Positions 35,276 through 44,193 of a stretch of DNA of 64,000 bases are shown one piece after another. Below the pieces are notes generated by a model. The model had not been told where the DNA came from and searched no databases. It worked only from the letters and a program-made list of their open reading frames with translations. The DNA is taken from assembly GCA_002366565.1 (NCBI GenBank), contig DFBJ01000012.1, positions 620,001 to 684,000 on the forward strand. Reading direction: 5' to 3'. The DNA is from Bacteriovoracaceae bacterium UBA3083 (lineage in GTDB: Bacteria > Bdellovibrionota > Bacteriovoracia > Bacteriovoracales > Bacteriovoracaceae). Within the stretch, counting starts at the first letter, position 1. The number at the start of each line of letters is the position of its first letter. A program made the position numbers and the translations under genes.

Positions 35276-35429
35276 TGTAAGAACTATTAAACAAACTTAT
35301 ACAAAAGTAGTTAACTGATTGAATATACTATTACTAAGTACTAGATATCACTATGTAAGAAATAATGAGATTCTAGACATTGAAGAGAAATGGACCTAGC
35401 CTATAAGCTATGGAAATTAAGGTTTATAA

Positions 35430-35996
35430 ATGAGTAGAGAATATTGCGAAGTATGCACTAGAGCACTAAAAGGATGCATTTGTAAATTTACAACGACTAC
35501 TGCTAATACAACTCCAGTGACAATACTCCGTCATCCAAGTGAAGTTAAGAGCCTGAAAGGTACTGTGCAGCTCTTGGCGTTATCCCTTGAAGATATCCAA
35601 CTGTACGACGGTGAAGTATTTGAGAAAGAAGATATTCTAAAGCCTAACCTTGAAAATATACTTGTATTTCCAAGTGATGAATCAGTAAATCTAAAAGAGT
35701 TTGTTGCCACTGAGCAATTAGATAATAAAAAACACTTTATTTTTATCGATGGCACCTGGAAGAAGGCCTATAAAATACTACAACTCAATCCTTATTTAAA
35801 AGATATCACACATATCAATTTACAGCTTGATTCAGACTCTCCCTATGCACAAGTCAGAAAGCAGAAGGATGGTGGGTTCAGCACTCTGGAAGCAGTTGTA
35901 AATACTCTCAAAGCTTTTGAAGGTGATGAAGAATATAAATCTCTAGAGAAATCTTTTGAGCAATTTGTAGAATATTTAAAAAAGCTATCTACTTAA
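35430..35996 (+). CDS. DTW-domain tRNA-uridine aminocarboxypropyltransferase-like protein
   Basis: A 188-residue DTW-family protein. It has an N-terminal Cys set CEVCTRALKGCIC that probably binds zinc, the DTW-type motif FIDGTWKKAYK, and the C-terminal motif VRKQKDGGFSTLEA (family form RxxPxxxxxSTLEA). Family members TapT/YfiP transfer an aminocarboxypropyl group from S-adenosylmethionine to a uridine in tRNA; the bacterial enzyme acts on position 47. Here the first residue of the DTW triplet is Asp-Gly-Thr-Trp with a Gly inserted, a common variant. It ends in an 8-bp overlap with the convergent lipoprotein gene. Confidence 0.85.
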   Translation: MSREYCEVCTRALKGCICKFTTTTANTTPVTILRHPSEVKSLKGTVQLLALSLEDIQLYDGEVFEKEDILKPNLENILVFPSDESVNLKEFVATEQLDNKKHFIFIDGTWKKAYKILQLNPYLKDITHINLQLDSDSPYAQVRKQKDGGFSTLEAVVNTLKAFEGDEEYKSLEKSFEQFVEYLKKLST

Positions 35997-36336
35997 CATC
36001 TATTGATTTAATTTTATCAGTTATAGCAGCATTCTTTCTAATCCCAGGGCAATTTGTTTCCTCATAAGCAAGCGTCGCTCTATTAGAAAAGTAATTACTT
36101 CTCTTCTTCCCCTGATAAAGCCAACTCTTGCCATACCATAGGGATACTTTTAGAGAGTTTGCTACAACTTCTTCAATTCTATAAATACTTTCACTCTGTT
36201 TAGCGTAACTTGCGTAATTAGTACTTCTTTCTTTAAAGCACTGACCTACTTCATATTTACTTGTTTTTGAGTCTGCAACACAAGAAATAAAGAAAGTAAT
36301 TGAAAATAAATATGTGATTAAAGAAGTTTGGTTCAT
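35989..36336 (-). CDS. Small predicted lipoprotein, function unknown
   Basis: About 115 residues from ATG 36336. The lipobox ITFFISC places the lipidated Cys near residue 19. The mature part is polar with one further Cys pair candidate (YEVGQCFKER and ETNCPG) that may form a disulfide. An in-frame ATG at 36357 adds seven residues; 36336 is preferred because it is followed directly by a normal signal peptide and preceded by AAAGGG. I do not recognise the family. Confidence 0.6.
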   Translation of the reverse strand: MNQTSLITYLFSITFFISCVADSKTSKYEVGQCFKERSTNYASYAKQSESIYRIEEVVANSLKVSLWYGKSWLYQGKKRSNYFSNRATLAYEETNCPGIRKNAAITDKIKSIDVK

Positions 36337-36430
36337 AGGCCCTTTATTAAAGATCATATTCGTCTTATTATAACGGTAGTATTAAATTAACTTCTTAGTG
36401 TTATTTTGCAGAAAATGAACAATTCATTTA

Positions 36431-37180
36431 ATGTTCATGAGTTATCTAAGTCATACAAAAAAAGTAAAAGAAAATATGTATTTACTAAGCCAACCTACTC
36501 TTTCACCTCCCTCTAAATGTCCTTATATAAAAGGTGAAGAGTTCACTCAAGAATATTTCTTTGCTACTGAACTAGATAAGAATGAGTTAGATATCATACT
36601 AGAAAATGGGTGGAGAAAGTTTGGCAGATTCTACTTTAGGCCAAAGTGTTCAAACTGTCAGAAATGTCTACCTCTAAGAGTTTTAGTTAACAAAGTGAAC
36701 TTTAGTAAAGGCCAAAGAAAAATTTTAAAGAAAAACCAAGATCTCATCATTTCAAAAGAGCCGCTAATATTTAAAGAAGAGTATTATAAAATATATATTC
36801 AACACAATGAAAGATTCAACTCATCAAAAGATACGCCAGAAGAACGTAATGAATTTATAGATGGCTTCTTTAGCCAGTCTTGCTCTAGCTTTATACTGAC
36901 TTACTCACTTGGAGAAGAAGTCATAGCATGGGGAATTTTAGATGAAGGAGATAGTGGTATTAGTAGCGTGTACTTTGCATTTAACCCTGAGTACTCAGAT
37001 AGAAGTCTTGGTCACTTTGGAGCACTAACAGAAATCAACTACGCAAAAGAAAATAGTTATGACTACTACTATCTAGGCTATTATGTTGAGTCTAATCCAT
37101 CAATGGCCTACAAAGCATCCTATAAACCACATCAATTATTAAATTGGGCCAACAAAAGTTGGGAAGAGCAAGACGCCTAA
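36431..37180 (+). CDS. bpt: Aspartate/glutamate leucyltransferase (Bpt; arginyltransferase fold)
   Basis: A 249-residue protein. It has CPYIKGEEFTQEYFF, GWRKFGRFYFRPKCSNCQKC, LPLRV, and the late motif LGYYVESNPSMAYKASYKPH, all characteristic of the bacterial Bpt/ATE family. Bpt transfers Leu from leucyl-tRNA to N-terminal Asp or Glu of proteins, which marks them for degradation by ClpAP with ClpS (bacterial N-degron pathway). The start could also be Met3 or Met16. It shares a 4-bp stop overlap with the convergent regulator gene. No clpS is in the window. Confidence 0.92.
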   Translation: MFMSYLSHTKKVKENMYLLSQPTLSPPSKCPYIKGEEFTQEYFFATELDKNELDIILENGWRKFGRFYFRPKCSNCQKCLPLRVLVNKVNFSKGQRKILKKNQDLIISKEPLIFKEEYYKIYIQHNERFNSSKDTPEERNEFIDGFFSQSCSSFILTYSLGEEVIAWGILDEGDSGISSVYFAFNPEYSDRSLGHFGALTEINYAKENSYDYYYLGYYVESNPSMAYKASYKPHQLLNWANKSWEEQDA

Positions 37181-38100
37181 CCTTGGCTAAGCTCTTTTAA
37201 ACAATTGTCTAAATGAAATAAGTCAGAGATTGCTCTAAATTTTGATTCATTAAGAACATAACTATTTTTAATATTCTCAGATCCACTAATCCATAACTCT
37301 CGATCTGAACCTAGTTTTCTATAGAGGTCTTCGATATAGCTCTGAGAAGATTTGTTTTTAACTGATAGTAATAAAATATTTGCTTCAAATGAGTTCGTAG
37401 CATCAATCAATGGAGTAAGAGGTAAATTTGCTCCTAAGTAAAAGAACTTAACACCGTAGTGTGAACATAATAGAGAGAATAAAATAATATCGAACTCATC
37501 TAGTTCACCACTAGGGCTAGCTATTGAGATAAGGCTCGGGTTCTTATTTTTACTTTCATAGCTCTCGTAAATAATATCTCCAACATGAAACTTAACCATA
37601 GAGAGGAGAGCGTGCTCTTGAGCAATTGAGAGTTTACCCAAGTCAACTCTATGTCTTAATTCAGAAAGTAGCGGAGACAGTACCTTAAGGGCTAAATCAC
37701 GAGTACTGAGAGAAGCCTTCAAAGCACCAATCTCTTTTGAGAGAACTTCAATTTGGTAATTTTGGATAGCCTCTATGAGATTCTTTAAAGAGTTATCTAC
37801 TTCAATAGAACTTGTTACTTTATAGTTTGCAGGTCGAATGTTTTGTTTAACTTTACCAAGTCTCTCTAACATTTCCTTGAGTTCTGAAGTCTCTTTATTA
37901 GCAATTGAGCCAATACTATTTCCAAGTGAACAGAGTTCGCTCAATAGCTGAAGCTTTTCGATATCACTATCACTGTATAGACGCCTCCCCGAACTACTTC
38001 TCGCTGGGACAACTGCTAGGTACCGTTTCTCCCAGGCCCTTAAAGTATGAGTACCAACACCTGATAAATTAGAAGCTATTTTGATATTATACTTACTCAT
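37177..38100 (-). CDS. MerR-family regulator with degenerate cobalamin-binding domain (CarH/LitR-like)
   Basis: A 307-residue protein. Residues 5-70 are a MerR winged helix with HTLRAWEKRYLAVVPARSS and GRRLYSDSDIEKL. Residues 105-180 are a helical B12-cap-like region retaining the Glu-His pair (E162-H163 in AQEHALLSM). Residues 188-300 are a Rossmann-like cobalamin-binding domain. The normal cobalt-ligand His of the motif that ends in GExHE is replaced by Asp201 in SPSGELDEFD, so vitamin B12 binding is doubtful. CarH/LitR proteins are light-dependent repressors; this one may be light- and B12-independent. It is the last gene of the minus-strand run. Confidence 0.85.
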   Translation of the reverse strand: MSKYNIKIASNLSGVGTHTLRAWEKRYLAVVPARSSSGRRLYSDSDIEKLQLLSELCSLGNSIGSIANKETSELKEMLERLGKVKQNIRPANYKVTSSIEVDNSLKNLIEAIQNYQIEVLSKEIGALKASLSTRDLALKVLSPLLSELRHRVDLGKLSIAQEHALLSMVKFHVGDIIYESYESKNKNPSLISIASPSGELDEFDIILFSLLCSHYGVKFFYLGANLPLTPLIDATNSFEANILLLSVKNKSSQSYIEDLYRKLGSDRELWISGSENIKNSYVLNESKFRAISDLFHLDNCLKELSQG

Positions 38101-38156
38101 TACTTTCTCCAGAAATACATAAATAATGTATAAGACTTGTCTAGGGTATTCAAGAA

Positions 38157-38750
38157 TTATTGGTGAACAAAACGAAAAGTTAGACTTACCCTCTCCTCAT
38201 TGATCAATTTGCTCTTACTTATTTGATGCTCCCAGTCGTTTTGGGTAGGAGGTAACATTACAAGTAAGCTGCGGTTATCTAAACTTAGAGAAAACTTTTC
38301 TTTAGAAGCTTTATTTCGAAAGGAGAGCACTCTTGAAACGCCAAAGCTTGCACAGGCGACAGTGGGTCTCTCGCCTAGAGATTCCTCATCATCACTATGC
38401 CAGGAGACATAGTCTTCACCATTTCTATAATAGTTGCCAAGCATCCCATTGAATCTCTCTTCCACTATATCTTCCACCGATGCTTTAATATCTAGAAGAA
38501 GCTCATTCCAATGGTTGTGTTTTAGATTTATATTTGAGTATTCATAGAACACATTTGAGTCTGCATACCAACAATGAAGCCTTGGTATAGGATGAACCTT
38601 ACCAAACATTCTTATATTATCGCTCTGCCAGTTAAGCTCTTCTTTTAAAACTGCAAGATAATCATTAGAAAAGAAATTTGGATAATAAAGGATTTCCCCA
38701 TTATTGAAAGAGTGTACTTCTTTATCAAATTTGAATACACCTTGATCCAT
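38157..38750 (-). CDS. alkB: AlkB-like 2-oxoglutarate/Fe(II) dioxygenase
   Basis: A 197-residue protein with the double-stranded beta-helix iron site His118-x-Asp120 (VSWHSDDE) and His175 (WEHQISK), and the 2-oxoglutarate Arg187 and Arg193 region (ERVSLTFRF). N-terminal LYYPNFFS and FGKVHPIPRLHCWYAD match AlkB-family nucleotide-recognition lids of the ALKBH2/3 type. Such enzymes repair methylated or etheno-modified bases in DNA or RNA by oxidative demethylation. It is 4 bp after the solute-binding protein gene and 56 bp before the regulator gene. Confidence 0.9.
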   Translation of the reverse strand: MDQGVFKFDKEVHSFNNGEILYYPNFFSNDYLAVLKEELNWQSDNIRMFGKVHPIPRLHCWYADSNVFYEYSNINLKHNHWNELLLDIKASVEDIVEERFNGMLGNYYRNGEDYVSWHSDDEESLGERPTVACASFGVSRVLSFRNKASKEKFSLSLDNRSLLVMLPPTQNDWEHQISKSKLINEERVSLTFRFVHQ

Positions 38751-38754
38751 CAGA

Positions 38755-39750
38755 CTATTTCATAGGTGGAGAATAAAGAAGACCACCATCCTTCCATAGG
38801 GAGTTCAGTCCCCTCTCTAACTTAAGAGAACTCTTCTTACCTAGGTTTCTTTCGAAAATTTCAGCATAGTTACCCACTTTTGAGATCACTTCTCCAGTCC
38901 AGTTATTAGATACGCCTAAAATCTTTTCGAAATTAAAAGATGCACCAAAAAACCTCTGAACTCTCGGGTCAGAACTCTTCTTCATAGATGTAATATTAGA
39001 TGAATTAATCCCTAGTTCTTCGGCCCAAATAAGCGAATAAATAGTCCACGATACTAAGTCTTTCCACTTCTTATCACCTGCTAAGACAACAGGAGCAAGA
39101 GGTTCTTTCTCAATTCGCTTCTTCAATATTTTATAAGAATTGGCAGACTTGAATTTATTTCTCTCTGAAATTAAAGTTGTAATATCTGACGTTACGGCCA
39201 CACATCTCTTTTTCATGAAAGCTAAGAACAACTGATCATTATTATCAAAACGAACTTGCCTAAGTCTTAACTTATGTAATTTGAAATAATCGATTAAATT
39301 CTCTTGTGTAGTTGTATTATTTTTTACACAAATTTTCTTATTATCTAAATCAGATACTTTACCTATGCCACTATTCTTTTTGACTAGTACACCCTGAGTA
39401 TCAAAATATACAACTGGAGCGAATTCGACATTATAAGTTACTTCTCTTGAAAAGTTTCTAGAGGTATTTCGACTTAACAAATCTATTTTTCTCTCACTAA
39501 GAAAATCAAATCTATTTTTAAGCGACGTAGGAAAATACTTAATTTTAGAAGTGTCTGAAAAGATAGCTGCGGCTACGGCCTTACAAATATCAACATCAAA
39601 ACCACTCCACTCTCCACGAGCATTGGGGACTGAAAAACCATTCAACCCCTCACTAACACCGCAGTTTAAATATCCTCTATTTTTAATTGAATCAATAGTA
39701 TTTGCAAATGAAGGGAGGGAAACTAAAAAAAGGATTAATATAAGTTTCAT
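38755..39750 (-). CDS. Orphan amino-acid-binding periplasmic protein (AapJ-like)
   Basis: A 331-residue type 2 periplasmic binding protein with a signal peptide (cleavage after SFA, about residue 16). It has NRGYLNCGVSEGLNGFSVPN and GEWSGFDVDICKAVAAAIF, the family-3 solute-binding signature; the pattern after that and the C-terminal tail match the general L-amino-acid-binding protein AapJ. The expected ABC permease and ATPase genes are not near. It may bind amino acids for a transporter encoded elsewhere, or act as a sensor. It sits between a glycosyltransferase and AlkB with 12 and 4 bp gaps. Confidence 0.85.
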   Translation of the reverse strand: MKLILILFLVSLPSFANTIDSIKNRGYLNCGVSEGLNGFSVPNARGEWSGFDVDICKAVAAAIFSDTSKIKYFPTSLKNRFDFLSERKIDLLSRNTSRNFSREVTYNVEFAPVVYFDTQGVLVKKNSGIGKVSDLDNKKICVKNNTTTQENLIDYFKLHKLRLRQVRFDNNDQLFLAFMKKRCVAVTSDITTLISERNKFKSANSYKILKKRIEKEPLAPVVLAGDKKWKDLVSWTIYSLIWAEELGINSSNITSMKKSSDPRVQRFFGASFNFEKILGVSNNWTGEVISKVGNYAEIFERNLGKKSSLKLERGLNSLWKDGGLLYSPPMK

Positions 39751-39762
39751 AGAAGTCCTTAC

Positions 39763-40854
39763 TTAATGACAACAGTCAGCACCACTATGAACATGATTGT
39801 CACCAATCATTTTATCGACTCTTCTCTTCACATCAGATTTGAACTTAATATCATGAAAATTTGTCGCAATATTATAAAGCTTTTTTCTATCATAAGTATG
39901 GTAGAGATTATTCATGTCTTTTACAGAATCAATTAGTTTAGATGCGCTACCATCAGTCCAAAGTAGCCCAAAGTCTCCAAGATAGCTTTTAAATAACTCG
40001 CTATCTTTTACGATTGCAGGTCTACCACTTGATAAACACTTTAGTATATCTTCGGGAAATGCTGTCTCAGAAATATCAATTAAAGCTCTCGCATTTCCTA
40101 ACATAGGAGCAAGCTCTCCAGAGCAACGAACTCCCATAAACCTAGGATCTTCCTCATCAATTTTAAGAATATCTAGATGAGCATCCTCGCCAAAGAAAAT
40201 ATACTTCATATTATATTCATCTAAAAAACTTGTAAGCTCTATCGCGCACTCTTCGCTCATTCCTTTTGCATTAATAGCATAGTAATTAAACTCTTTCCCC
40301 TCTTTAGGAGTAAGTGGATAATCGGCGATATTAAATGGAGGAGCGACGACACTAACAGGACCATTGTAGAATTCTTCTACAAACTTTTTAACACTTTCAC
40401 TTGGTACCCAAATTTCATCACTCATACAAAGTGCTGCTTTAGACCACTTAGTGACATAAGAGTTAAATATTTTCTCTCTTAGTGCCTTCTTCTTTCTATT
40501 CAAATAATAATGATCATAGAAATAAGTAACGAGTTTTGTATTATCACACTTTCTTATCCCACTAGACATTCCATTTGATATATTAATGATTAAATCAACA
40601 GAACAAGGAATAAACAAGTTTGAAGCTGCATTAGGAATTAAAAAAGAATTCTTTGCCAGCTGTTCTCTATCTTTTATTTTATGAGATAAGTAGGTTGAAC
40701 GTATTTTCCGAAGCTCTACAGTACCTAACATTGCTTTTTCTTTATGAGCAAGAGTGTAAATAGTAGAGTCTTCATAGACCATGCCTAAAGTCTCTACTAT
40801 TTCTGTATAATGATCTCTGATTAATAAATCGTCACAACTAAGAGCTATCTTCAA
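39763..40854 (-). CDS. Probable GT4-type glycosyltransferase
   Basis: About 363 residues from a TTG at 40854. The start MKIALSCDDLLIRDHYTE fits the beginning of GT-B glycosyltransferases. C-terminal elements include DEIWVPSESVKKFVE and a sugar-nucleotide half with ISETAFPEDILKCLSSGRP, comparable to the GT4 EX7E region, where Glu in FPEDIL and the following residues are expected. A longer ORF starting at 40932 would overlap the epimerase gene by 71 bp and lacks a ribosome binding site; TAGGTG at 40859-40864 is four bases before the TTG. The C-terminus ends in His and Cys residues. Substrate is unknown. Confidence 0.7.
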   Translation of the reverse strand: MKIALSCDDLLIRDHYTEIVETLGMVYEDSTIYTLAHKEKAMLGTVELRKIRSTYLSHKIKDREQLAKNSFLIPNAASNLFIPCSVDLIINISNGMSSGIRKCDNTKLVTYFYDHYYLNRKKKALREKIFNSYVTKWSKAALCMSDEIWVPSESVKKFVEEFYNGPVSVVAPPFNIADYPLTPKEGKEFNYYAINAKGMSEECAIELTSFLDEYNMKYIFFGEDAHLDILKIDEEDPRFMGVRCSGELAPMLGNARALIDISETAFPEDILKCLSSGRPAIVKDSELFKSYLGDFGLLWTDGSASKLIDSVKDMNNLYHTYDRKKLYNIATNFHDIKFKSDVKRRVDKMIGDNHVHSGADCCH

Positions 40855-40858
40855 ATTA

Positions 40859-40864
40859 CACCTA
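40859..40864 (-). promoter_or_regulatory. Ribosome binding site that sets the glycosyltransferase start
   Basis: Minus strand TAGGTG lies four bases before the TTG codon (40854-40852) and overlaps the stop codon of the upstream epimerase gene. It supports translational coupling and a start downstream of the first in-frame codon. Confidence 0.55.
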
Positions 40865-41833
40865 TAATGATTTAAAGAACTCAGTTGTTCTTTTAATTCC
40901 TTCTTCAAAGCTAACCTTTGGAGAAAAATCACTTACACTTTGAAGCTTTGTTAAATCTGGACGTCTTCTCTTAGGATCATCTTTTGGAAGATCTAAGAAT
41001 ACTATTTTTGATTTAGAATCTAGTGCTTTGATAATGAATTTAGCAGTATCTAAAATTGTGTACTCATCTGGATTTCCGCAGTTAAATGGCGTTGGGTCAT
41101 CAGAGAACATTACGTTATGAATTGCATCTACTAGATCTGTAACAAAACAAAATGATCTTGTCTGACTACCATCACCGTAAACAGTAATGTCTTCATTTCT
41201 CATCGCTTGATTAATGAAATTTGGAATAACTCTTCCATCATTTGGTCTCATTCTTGGACCGTAAGTATTGAAGATACGAATGATACGTGTGTCTAGTCCA
41301 AATTTTCTATGAAAGCTCATAGTCATGGCCTCTGCAAATCTCTTCGACTCATCGTAACAACCTCTTGGACCAAGAGTATTAACATGACCTACATAGTCTT
41401 CAGTTTGTGGATGAATCTCAGGATCACCATATACTTCACTTGTAGATGCTTCTAAAAATCTAGCTTTTTTCTCTAAAGAGAGTTCTAGAAGAGCTAATGT
41501 CCCCTCACTGTTAACTCTCATAATTTCCATCGGAATTAACCCAAAATCAATTGGCGAAGCAGGCGATGCAAGAGAGAAAACGTAATCAATGTCAACACCT
41601 GTAAAATCAGGTAATTTTTCATAAATATTACATTCGTGAAATGTGAAGTTTTCGTACTTCTCTAGAATATCAATATTTGATTTACTTCCAGTAATGAAGT
41701 TATCAAGACCAATGACTTTAGCGTCAAGGTTTAAGTAAAACTCACAAAGAGTTGATGGAACAAATCCAGCTGCACCTGCAACAAGAATTGTTTTACCTTT
41801 TAGAGTTGTCGGTAATTGAACCTTTGTACTCAT
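40862..41833 (-). CDS. UDP-glucuronate decarboxylase-like SDR epimerase
   Basis: A 323-residue extended short-chain dehydrogenase. It has the catalytic YxxxK (Tyr150, Lys154 in CYDESKRFAEA), the following FGLDTRIIRIFNTYGPRM, and GDGSQTRSFCFVTDLV, characteristic of UXS/UDP-sugar epimerases. The NAD motif reads GAAGFVP at 20-26 in place of GxxGxxG, with Pro at the third Gly. UXS makes UDP-xylose from UDP-glucuronate for glycans; other UDP-sugar activities are possible. The ribosome binding site GGAG precedes the ATG. It follows the EamA gene by 20 bp and precedes the glycosyltransferase, consistent with surface polysaccharide work. Confidence 0.82.
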   Translation of the reverse strand: MSTKVQLPTTLKGKTILVAGAAGFVPSTLCEFYLNLDAKVIGLDNFITGSKSNIDILEKYENFTFHECNIYEKLPDFTGVDIDYVFSLASPASPIDFGLIPMEIMRVNSEGTLALLELSLEKKARFLEASTSEVYGDPEIHPQTEDYVGHVNTLGPRGCYDESKRFAEAMTMSFHRKFGLDTRIIRIFNTYGPRMRPNDGRVIPNFINQAMRNEDITVYGDGSQTRSFCFVTDLVDAIHNVMFSDDPTPFNCGNPDEYTILDTAKFIIKALDSKSKIVFLDLPKDDPKRRRPDLTKLQSVSDFSPKVSFEEGIKRTTEFFKSL

Positions 41834-41853
41834 TATTTATCTCCGAAATTATA

Positions 41854-42753
41854 TCAATAGTGTTTCAATTGTATCACAGTTGAACCGATTAGTAATAATA
41901 CCCCACCTAGAATCTGTTGAAAAGTGAGTGCCTGATTAAGAAAAATCCAATTCACAATAACTGCGCAAAAAGGAAAGAACATTTCGGCCAGAGCTCCTAC
42001 CCTAGCGGAAACAAGTGTTAAACCTTTATAGTAAACAAACATTCCCAATAGCCCTGAAATCACGACCATTACAATGATCTTGCCCCAAATATTAACATCG
42101 ACATCCATTTGAATTTCACCAGTTAATAGTATTGGAACCAAACAGATAAAGCCCATAAAGAACCGACCTGCCATAATTTCTTGCTCTTTAAATCCACAGC
42201 TTGTGAGCTTTTTTCCAAATACTGTTGAACATCCCCAGCTAAACACAGCAAGGAAAGTAAGTGAGTAACCAAGAAGAAATTTTTGGTCGAATAAACTTCT
42301 GTCAAAATCTACATCTTTAAGGCCACTCGCAATATCTTCATAAGAAATGAGAAGCCCACCAACTAAACAAATAACAGCCCAAATGATAAAGTCCTTTCTC
42401 ATCTTTTCTTTTAAGACTATCGCTGCAAGAGATATAGCTATGATGGGCTGAAACTTTTGAAGAAGAATAACTAAAGAAGGATTAATCAAAGAGAACGCTC
42501 TTGTAAATGCGAGTGTCCCTATGGCAGATCCAAGTCCACCTATAATTAAAAAATAAAAAACATAAGCAACCTTTGATTGCCAAAATAATTTAATCTTCTT
42601 AGCGAACAAAGGAATAAAAAATATTGTTAAAATAAGATGTTCAGTAAAGACAATACGACTAGCTGAAATCCCTTCCCCTAGAAGTGGGTAACGAATTAGA
42701 GTGTCTATCGCCCATAAGAAACAGGCTAAAAGTATATATAAAATACCCTGCAT
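41854..42753 (-). CDS. EamA-family (DMT superfamily) transporter
   Basis: A 299-residue protein with ten membrane helices in two five-helix EamA repeats (each with a helix ending in a pattern like SLIGxxL...LKEKM and LGxxLLxxG). The repeat starts are ILLACFLWAIDTLIRY and LLGYSLTFLAVFSWGCSTVF. The family moves small metabolites such as amino acids, nucleotide sugars or drugs. It begins one base after the TrmFO stop and lies 20 bp before the UXS-like gene, so it is in the same run. No specific substrate can be read. Confidence 0.88.
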   Translation of the reverse strand: MQGILYILLACFLWAIDTLIRYPLLGEGISASRIVFTEHLILTIFFIPLFAKKIKLFWQSKVAYVFYFLIIGGLGSAIGTLAFTRAFSLINPSLVILLQKFQPIIAISLAAIVLKEKMRKDFIIWAVICLVGGLLISYEDIASGLKDVDFDRSLFDQKFLLGYSLTFLAVFSWGCSTVFGKKLTSCGFKEQEIMAGRFFMGFICLVPILLTGEIQMDVDVNIWGKIIVMVVISGLLGMFVYYKGLTLVSARVGALAEMFFPFCAVIVNWIFLNQALTFQQILGGVLLLIGSTVIQLKHY

Positions 42754-44121
42754 TTACTTACTCTCATCCATGAACTTGTCAAAAGACTCGCGAGCACGTG
42801 CTGAAGCTTTCCCCTTCTTAATTTTCTTTCTTAGTTTTCTATTCTTTCTTTCTTCCTTATCAAGAGCAATTGTTGGAAGAAGTCCAAAATTAATATTTGA
42901 AGGACTTGGCTTAGGTACTGTCATTATATAGTTTACAAGAGCACCGATCCCAGTATCGACTGGCCATGCAATAGGCGCTTTCCCTTCAAGTTTTCTAAGA
43001 ACTTGCCATGCAGTATAAAGACCCATTGAAGCACTTTCAGTATATCCTTCAACACCAGTGATCTGACCGGCAAAGTGAACTGTTTCATATTTTTTAGAAC
43101 TGAGATCAAAATTAAGAAGTTTTCTTGAATTTAAGAAACTATTTCTATGAACTGACCCAAGGTGAATAAAGCTCGCTTCTTCAAATCCAGGGATCTTTCT
43201 AAAAACTCTTACTTGTTCTTTATAGGTTAATCTTGTTTGAAAACCAACAAGGTTAAATGCACTTCCAAGTAAGTTCTCTTTTCTTAATTGAACGCATGCA
43301 TATGGAAGACTTCCATCTTTTTTCTCAAGTCCAATTGGCTTCATACAAGAAAAACGAGCTGTATCAACACCACGCTCGGCCATAATATCAACCGGTAAAC
43401 AACTTTCAAAAAATTTATAATCCTCAAACTTTTGGGCTGGTACTTTTTCGGCCTTTACAAGCTCTCCAATAAATTCTTCATATTCTTCTTTAGTCATTGG
43501 AGCGTTTAGATAATCGGCAGACTCACCTTCCTCTTCACTTATTTCTTTATGGCGGTCTTTGAAGTAGAGCTTAGAATAATCTAAAGTATCTGCATCTACG
43601 ACTGGTGCTATAGCGTCATAAAAGTAGAAGTCATCTTCTGATAAGTCTGAAGTTAACCACTTCTCTAATTTTTCTGTTGTCAAAGGTCCAGTGGCAACGA
43701 TTGTATAGACACACTCAAACTTCTTTTGTAGCTCAAGTGGATTCTCAGCTTCTTCTTCATAGACTTCTATATTCTCATGAGACTTGAGTCCCTCAGTAAT
43801 TGCCTTAGAGAACTCTTCTCTATTAACGGCCAATGCATCGCCAGCAGGAACGGCATATTCCATTCCTTTATCAAGAATATATGATCCAAGCGCTTTCATT
43901 TCATACTTTAAAAGTCCGTGCCCAGTGTCAGGAGACATACTCTTTAGAGAGTTAGTACAAACTAGCTCGGCATATGTTTTCATTTTTTGCGCTGGATTTA
44001 AAAATAGAGTCTTACATTCCACAAGAACGACTTTGACGCCTCGATTTGCTAGAAATATTGCTGCATCTGTTCCTGCGAGTCCTGCGCCAATAACGAGAAC
44101 TTTCTTACCTTCAAATTTCAT
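42754..44121 (-). CDS. trmFO: TrmFO, folate-dependent tRNA uracil-5-methyltransferase
   Basis: About 455 residues from ATG 44121. An N-terminal FAD motif VLVIGAGLAGTDAAIFLANRG is followed by the active-site Cys in LVCTNSLKSMSPDTG; a second conserved Cys lies in FSCMKPIGLE. Closing FAD motif: FAGQITGVEGYTESASMG. TrmFO uses methylenetetrahydrofolate and FADH2 to make 5-methyluridine-54 in the T-loop of tRNAs. An in-frame upstream start at 44223 would add 34 residues unlike the family and overlap nadE, so 44121 is chosen. It heads the seven-gene minus-strand run and is divergent from nadE. Confidence 0.93.
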   Translation of the reverse strand: MKFEGKKVLVIGAGLAGTDAAIFLANRGVKVVLVECKTLFLNPAQKMKTYAELVCTNSLKSMSPDTGHGLLKYEMKALGSYILDKGMEYAVPAGDALAVNREEFSKAITEGLKSHENIEVYEEEAENPLELQKKFECVYTIVATGPLTTEKLEKWLTSDLSEDDFYFYDAIAPVVDADTLDYSKLYFKDRHKEISEEEGESADYLNAPMTKEEYEEFIGELVKAEKVPAQKFEDYKFFESCLPVDIMAERGVDTARFSCMKPIGLEKKDGSLPYACVQLRKENLLGSAFNLVGFQTRLTYKEQVRVFRKIPGFEEASFIHLGSVHRNSFLNSRKLLNFDLSSKKYETVHFAGQITGVEGYTESASMGLYTAWQVLRKLEGKAPIAWPVDTGIGALVNYIMTVPKPSPSNINFGLLPTIALDKEERKNRKLRKKIKKGKASARARESFDKFMDESK

Positions 44122-44193
44122 TTTCCACTCTGCTGTTTTTTCGACTAAAATATGATAAATACAAAGCGAGAATTTACCTTTTAGGACACGTAC

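Larger units (their letters stand above)
35172..35429. other. Intergenic region between the small ORF and the DTW gene
   Basis: This gap holds the promoter and leader of the minus-strand small ORF and presumably the promoter of the DTW gene. In the leader, TGAGTT and AACTCA can pair on the minus strand. For the DTW gene I see TATACT at 35324-35329 as a possible -10 but no convincing -35. No other ORF or RNA gene is visible. Confidence 0.5.

Noticed and set aside
42123..42305. Second minus-strand frame inside the EamA gene
   Set aside because: Hydrophobic codons in another frame of the same strand; no start signal.
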